In this document: positions 60,343 to 64,000 of the stretch, one piece after another
Position numbering within the stretch: position 1 is the first letter of the stretch
Layout of the letters: each line of letters starts with the position of its first letter
From: Streptomyces eurythermus
GTDB lineage: Bacteria > Actinomycetota > Actinomycetes > Streptomycetales > Streptomycetaceae
NCBI RefSeq assembly: GCF_014649115.1
Contig: NZ_BMSK01000003.1
Coordinates: 186,001 to 250,000 of the forward strand
Length of the DNA stretch: 64,000 bases
Direction of reading: 5' to 3'
Made by a program: the position numbers and the translations under genes
The notes under the pieces: model-generated
What the model saw: only the letters and a program-made list of their open reading frames with translations
Databases searched by the model: none
Told to the model about the DNA's origin: nothing

Positions 60343-62558
60343 CGGCACACCACCAGCGCGTCCAGTGCCACCGCGCCCTGCCCCCGGTCCAGCACCATCA
60401 GCGGGTTGATGTCCAGCTCGGCCAGGTGCGAGCCCAGCTCCAGGGCCATCCGCTGGACCCGCAGGACGACCTCCACCAGCGCGTCCACGTCGGCCGGCGG
60501 GCGGCCCCGCACCCCGTCCAGCAGCGCCCGGCCGCGCAGCTCGCCGAGCATGGCGCGGGCCTGCTCCTCGCCGAAGGGCGGCACGCGGACCGCCACATCG
60601 CGCAGCACCTCGACCAGGATGCCGCCGAGCCCGGCCGTCACCGTCGGCCCGAACAGCTCGTCGTGGGTGACGCCGACCATCATCTCCACGCCGCGCTCGA
60701 CCATCTGGCACACCAGGACGCCGTCCAGCCCGACGCCCTCGTAGCGGGCGATGTCGGTCAGCTCGCGGTAGGCGTCGCGGACCTGGCTCGCCGAGGTCAG
60801 GCCGATCTTCACCAGGCCCAGCTCGGTCTTGTGCGCGATCCGAGCGCCGGACGCCTTCATCACCACCGGGTAGCCCACCTGTGCCGCCGCCCGCACGGCC
60901 GCCGCCGCGCTGGTCACCAGCTGCTCGCGCGGCACCCGGATGCCGTAGGCCCGCAGCAGCTGCTTGGCCGCGTGCTCGCTGAGCCGGGCGCCGGGCCGCA
61001 GCAGCGCCTCCGCCTTGCGGAACGAGGGGGAGGGGGTGCGCGGGGCCGCGTCGAACGGGGAACGGTAGTCGCCGGTGAAGCGGTGGTGGTCCAGCCAGGC
61101 GCGGACGGCGTGCAGACAGTTGCCGACCGTGCGGAAGGTGGCCACGCGGGAGGAGCCGAGCAGCACCTCCCGGTACGCCGGCTCGGTCCCGGCCGGCGAC
61201 CCCCACACCACGCACACCAGCTTGTCGGTCTGCTCGGCGGCGTCGGCCAGATCGCGCACCAGCCGGTCGCTGAGCGGCGGGAAGGGACCGGTGACCGGGC
61301 AGATCAGCACCCCGACCGCCGGGTCGGCGAGCAGCGCGTCGATGATCTTCCGGCCCCGCTCGTCACCCACCGGGTGACCGCCGTTGTCCACCGGGTTGGC
61401 CACGTTCAGGTAGTCCGGTATCCACTGGTGCAGCTCGGCCTGTTTCTCCGCCGACAGCGTCGGCAGCCGCAGCCCCGCCCCGGCGGCCAGGTCGGCGACG
61501 TGCGCCCCGGTGCCGCCCGAGATGGAGTAGACGACCACCCCGTCCGAGCGCGGCGGCCGGGCCCGGGCCAGCAGGGCGGCGGTGTCCTGGAGTTCGTCCA
61601 GGGCGTCGACGCGGATCACGCCGTACTGCCGCAGGGCCGCGTCCACCACGTCGTCGGCGCCGGTGAGCTTGCCGGTGTGCGAGGCGGCGGTCCGGGCGCC
61701 GGCCTCGGTCCGGCCCACCTTCACGGCGACCACCGGCACCCCGCGCCGGGCGGCCCGGTCGGCGGCCAGCAGGAAGGCCCGGCCGTCCTTGAGCCCCTCC
61801 AGATAGCAGGCGATCGCGCCGACCTCGGGCTGCTCGGCGAACCAGGACAGGAAGTCGGCGGTCTCCAGGTCGGCCTCGTTGCCGGTGGGCGCCCAGTGGG
61901 AGAGCCGGATGCCCAACTCCTGGAGGGCGAAGACGGGCCGGCCCTGGTGCCCGGACTGGGTGATCAGCGCGATGGCCGGCCCGGTCAGGTCCTCCCGGAA
62001 CCGTTCGAAGGCGTTGAGGTTGGTGTTGGGGCCGAGCAGCCGGACCCCCGCGCCCCGCGCCGCCTCGGCGAGCCGCTCCTGCGCCTCGGCGCCGGCCCGC
62101 CCGGTCTCGGCGAACCCGGAGGCGAAGACGACCGCGAACCGCGCCCTGGCCCCGTCGAGTTCCCCGATCACCGGCAGCGGGTCGGCGACCAGCAGCACGG
62201 CCAGGTCGACCGGCTCGGGCAGCCGGTCGACGGAGGGCACGCAGGGCAGGCCGAAGACGGACCCGCGGGTCGGATGCACCGGGTGCACCCGGGCCCCGAC
62301 CCGGCCGGCCCAGTCGAGCAGCTGCCGGGTGATGCCGGTGTTCGGCCGCCCCTCGGCGTCGGAGGCCCCGATCACGGCGACGGACCCGGGCCGGAAGAAC
62401 CGGGCGAGGTCGGGTACGTCCGCGTGCAGCGGGCGCCCGCTGACGTCGAGGTCCGCCACGCGGTCGTGGACGGCGGGGCCGGGCCGTTGCCCGCCGCAGG
62501 CGATGACCCGGGCCTGGCGGGAGTCGGTGGTGAGGGTGCCGTGGGTCGAACCGAGCAT
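60339..62558 (-). CDS. Acyl-CoA synthetase, NDP-forming type (fused alpha-beta)
   Basis: From ATG 62558 the protein has 739 aa. It contains the CoA-binding domain (FFRPGSVAVIGASDAEGRPN), a succinyl-CoA-ligase-like domain with the conserved His in ASHTGKLTGADDV, and a C-terminal ATP-grasp (GYPVVMKASGARIAHKTELG, ELDINPLMVL). It makes an acyl-CoA with ADP release. AGGGAGGCGG precedes ATG 62558; an in-frame ATG at 62588 would place the start just next to operator copy 5. It is coupled to the hydratase. Confidence 0.88.
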   Translation of the reverse strand: MLGSTHGTLTTDSRQARVIACGGQRPGPAVHDRVADLDVSGRPLHADVPDLARFFRPGSVAVIGASDAEGRPNTGITRQLLDWAGRVGARVHPVHPTRGSVFGLPCVPSVDRLPEPVDLAVLLVADPLPVIGELDGARARFAVVFASGFAETGRAGAEAQERLAEAARGAGVRLLGPNTNLNAFERFREDLTGPAIALITQSGHQGRPVFALQELGIRLSHWAPTGNEADLETADFLSWFAEQPEVGAIACYLEGLKDGRAFLLAADRAARRGVPVVAVKVGRTEAGARTAASHTGKLTGADDVVDAALRQYGVIRVDALDELQDTAALLARARPPRSDGVVVYSISGGTGAHVADLAAGAGLRLPTLSAEKQAELHQWIPDYLNVANPVDNGGHPVGDERGRKIIDALLADPAVGVLICPVTGPFPPLSDRLVRDLADAAEQTDKLVCVVWGSPAGTEPAYREVLLGSSRVATFRTVGNCLHAVRAWLDHHRFTGDYRSPFDAAPRTPSPSFRKAEALLRPGARLSEHAAKQLLRAYGIRVPREQLVTSAAAAVRAAAQVGYPVVMKASGARIAHKTELGLVKIGLTSASQVRDAYRELTDIARYEGVGLDGVLVCQMVERGVEMMVGVTHDELFGPTVTAGLGGILVEVLRDVAVRVPPFGEEQARAMLGELRGRALLDGVRGRPPADVDALVEVVLRVQRMALELGSHLAELDINPLMVLDRGQGAVALDALVVCR

Positions 62559-62591
62559 CGTTCCGCCCGCCTCCCTGTGAGACAGCACTAA

Positions 62592-62606
62592 CTGACGCCG
62601 TGTCAG
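62592..62606. promoter_or_regulatory. Operator copy 5: CTGACGCCGTGTCAG
   Basis: CTGAC and GTCAG arms flank a 5-base spacer, matching 11 of 15 positions of copy 3-like sequence CTGACGGACCGTCAG. It sits 34 bases upstream of the synthetase ATG. Confidence 0.55.
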
Positions 62607-62739
62607 GTTACTGAACCGACAAGAAGTCAGGAATGGCCCGGAGGGGCAAAGTTATCGGCGCCGGCTGGGTAGCTGCTCGTGCCAAACTCCGTGCCGGGTG
62701 GGCCCCCGGGTTTCGCGCCCGCGTACTCGCGGTCGTCGT

Positions 62740-64000
62740 CTAGACCGACTTCGCCGCCGATGTGCCCGCCGATGTGCCCGTCGGCTTCGCGGCGGATTTC
62801 GCGGCGGACCCGGCGGCCGATTTCGAGCCCGACCTGCCGGTCGCCTTCGTGCCCGGCTTCCCGGTCGCCTTCGTGACCGTCTTCTCCACCGCCTTCGCGA
62901 TCCGCCCCGCGTCGATCGCCAGCTCGCGCAGCATCCCGCTGATCGGGTTGGTGAACCCGGTGAAGAACAGGCCGGGCGCCCCCGGGTGCGTCCGGCCGCC
63001 GTGCACCACCGGCCGGCCGCGCCCGTCCAGCACGCCCAGGTGTCCGACCAGCCCCTCCAGCGCGCGGACGTACCCGGTGGCCGCGATCACCGCGTCCGGT
63101 GTGATCCGGCTGCCGTCGGCGAGGACCACCGCGCCGTCCTCGAACGCCTCCACGGCGGCCACGACCTCCACCCTGCCCCTGCGGACGGCGTCGACCAGGC
63201 CGACGTCCTGGACCGGGATCGCCCCCTGCCTCACCCTGCTGTACAGGCCGGTGTCCGGGCGCGGCAGCCCGTGCGCGGACAGGTCGGGGGTGCTCAGCCG
63301 CCCCACCGGCCCCGCGAGCCGGTCCACCAGCCGTACCGGCAGCCGCCGGACGAGGACGCCGGTGTACTGGGCGGGCCAGCCGAGGGTGGAGCGGCGCAGG
63401 ATGTGCGGGGGCGTGCGTACCGCGAGGCGCACCCGCGCGGCCCCGCCCTCCACCAGGTCCACGGCGATCTCCGCGCCCGTGTTGCCGACGCCGACGACGA
63501 GCACGTCCCGCCCCCGGTACGGAGTCGCGTCGCGGTAGCGGGAGGCGTGCAGCAGCTCACCGGCGTACTCCGTGCGGCCCGGCCAGTCGGGCAGTCGCGG
63601 GGTGTGGTTGAAGCCGGTGGCGACGACCACCGCGCTGCCGGTCAGCTCCCGGCCCCCGGAGGCGCGCAGCAGCCACCCGCTGTCGTCCGCGGTCCGCTCG
63701 ACGCGGTGCACCTCGACCCCGGTGACGATCTCCAACCGGTGGTGTTCGGCGTACTTCTCCAGGTAGCGCACCACGTTGTCCCGGGACACCCAGCGCCCGA
63801 ACCTGCGGGGCATGGGCAGGCCGGGCAGCGCGGACAGCCGCCGGGTGGTGTGCAGCCGCAGCCGGTCGTAGTGGCCGCGCCAGGAGGCGCCGACCCGGTC
63901 GGACTTCTCCAGGACCACGGCCCGTACGTTCCGTTCCCGCAGTTCCCGGGCGACGGCCAGGCCGCCCGGTCCGGCGCCGATCACGTAGACCGGGGGTTCG
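62740..64000 (-). CDS. Flavin-containing monooxygenase-like protein, 5' end beyond the window
   Basis: The frame is open to the right edge (upstream residues EPPVYVIGAGPGGLA), so the N-terminus is missing by a few residues at least. It shows the FAD motif GAGPGGLAVARELRERNV, LEKSDRVGASWRGHYDRLRL, the FMO-like RSTLGW region and the second Rossmann motif VVGVGNTGAEIAVDLVEGG, then VIAATGYVRALEGLVG. The last about 45 residues are a Lys/Ala/Ser/Thr-rich tail (KATGKPGTKATGRSGSKSAA and on) resembling histone H1-like tails, unusual for this family. Confidence 0.85.
   Translation of the reverse strand, partial: EPPVYVIGAGPGGLAVARELRERNVRAVVLEKSDRVGASWRGHYDRLRLHTTRRLSALPGLPMPRRFGRWVSRDNVVRYLEKYAEHHRLEIVTGVEVHRVERTADDSGWLLRASGGRELTGSAVVVATGFNHTPRLPDWPGRTEYAGELLHASRYRDATPYRGRDVLVVGVGNTGAEIAVDLVEGGAARVRLAVRTPPHILRRSTLGWPAQYTGVLVRRLPVRLVDRLAGPVGRLSTPDLSAHGLPRPDTGLYSRVRQGAIPVQDVGLVDAVRRGRVEVVAAVEAFEDGAVVLADGSRITPDAVIAATGYVRALEGLVGHLGVLDGRGRPVVHGGRTHPGAPGLFFTGFTNPISGMLRELAIDAGRIAKAVEKTVTKATGKPGTKATGRSGSKSAAGSAAKSAAKPTGTSAGTSAAKSV

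Overview
The window is a 64 kb chromosomal piece of a Streptomyces-type actinomycete. The evidence is very high G+C, strong G/C third-position bias, many GTG starts, 4-bp ATGA/GTGA gene overlaps, leaderless promoters, and typical Streptomyces families (XRE-DUF5753/DUF397/DUF6879 sets, a DmdR-type iron repressor, zf-HC2 anti-sigma proteins, HATPase_c_2 proteins). I found no rRNA, tRNA, CRISPR array, transposase or phage structural gene.

Layout. (1) 0-6.5 kb: a secreted GH5-CBM2 cellulase cut by the window edge, a secreted protein of unknown role, then an accessory island of Streptomyces-type regulators (short Cys protein, DUF6879, two XRE-DUF5753 proteins, a RsbW-like ATPase, DUF397). A 33-bp terminator repeat with one mismatch bounds it on both sides. 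(2) 6.5-13.6 kb: serC, a large FAD/Fe-S oxidoreductase, an EamA exporter and NAD-malic enzyme. (3) 13.6-23.9 kb: a compact, translationally coupled catabolic operon (DinB/MDMPI protein, AtuA-like protein, biotin-dependent carboxylase beta and alpha subunits, acyl-CoA dehydrogenase, CoA ligase, enoyl-CoA hydratase, TetR). It looks built for breaking down a branched or isoprenoid acid. (4) 23.9-31 kb: a leaderless leader peptide with an attenuator-like hairpin ahead of an IPNS-like oxygenase, citrate synthase 2, pdxH, a candidate small RNA, a PAS protein, a SIS sugar-phosphate protein with a DasR-like site, and dmdR1. (5) 31-43.7 kb: core-type regulators and housekeeping genes (PrimPol-like protein, XRE-TPR regulator, repeat-rich membrane protein, lipoprotein, purU, EF-hand protein, STAS/sigma/anti-sigma group, secreted peptidase).

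(6) 43.8-62.6 kb is the most interesting region. It holds several separate transcription units for acyl-CoA catabolism: a CoA ligase, an amidohydrolase, three acyl-CoA dehydrogenases (two of them likely an alpha/beta pair), a cyclase-family hydrolase, an SDR, a zinc alcohol dehydrogenase, a flavin reductase, an enoyl-CoA hydratase and an ADP-forming-type acyl-CoA synthetase. They appear tied together by five copies of a 15-bp palindrome close to CTGACG-N3-CGTCAG, placed in the promoter regions of these units and seen nowhere else in the parts I read closely. I read this as one undescribed regulon whose regulator lies outside the window. Two MFS transporters, a GlxA-type regulator and a methyltransferase are interspersed. 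A flavin monooxygenase with a Lys/Ala-rich tail is cut by the right edge.

Small-scale features of note are three 26-29 bp tandem duplications, each placed on a stop codon (one creates a 10-codon relay ORF between two coupled genes), a probable recent nonsense codon in the anti-sigma gene, and a citrate synthase with Glu in place of the catalytic Asp.
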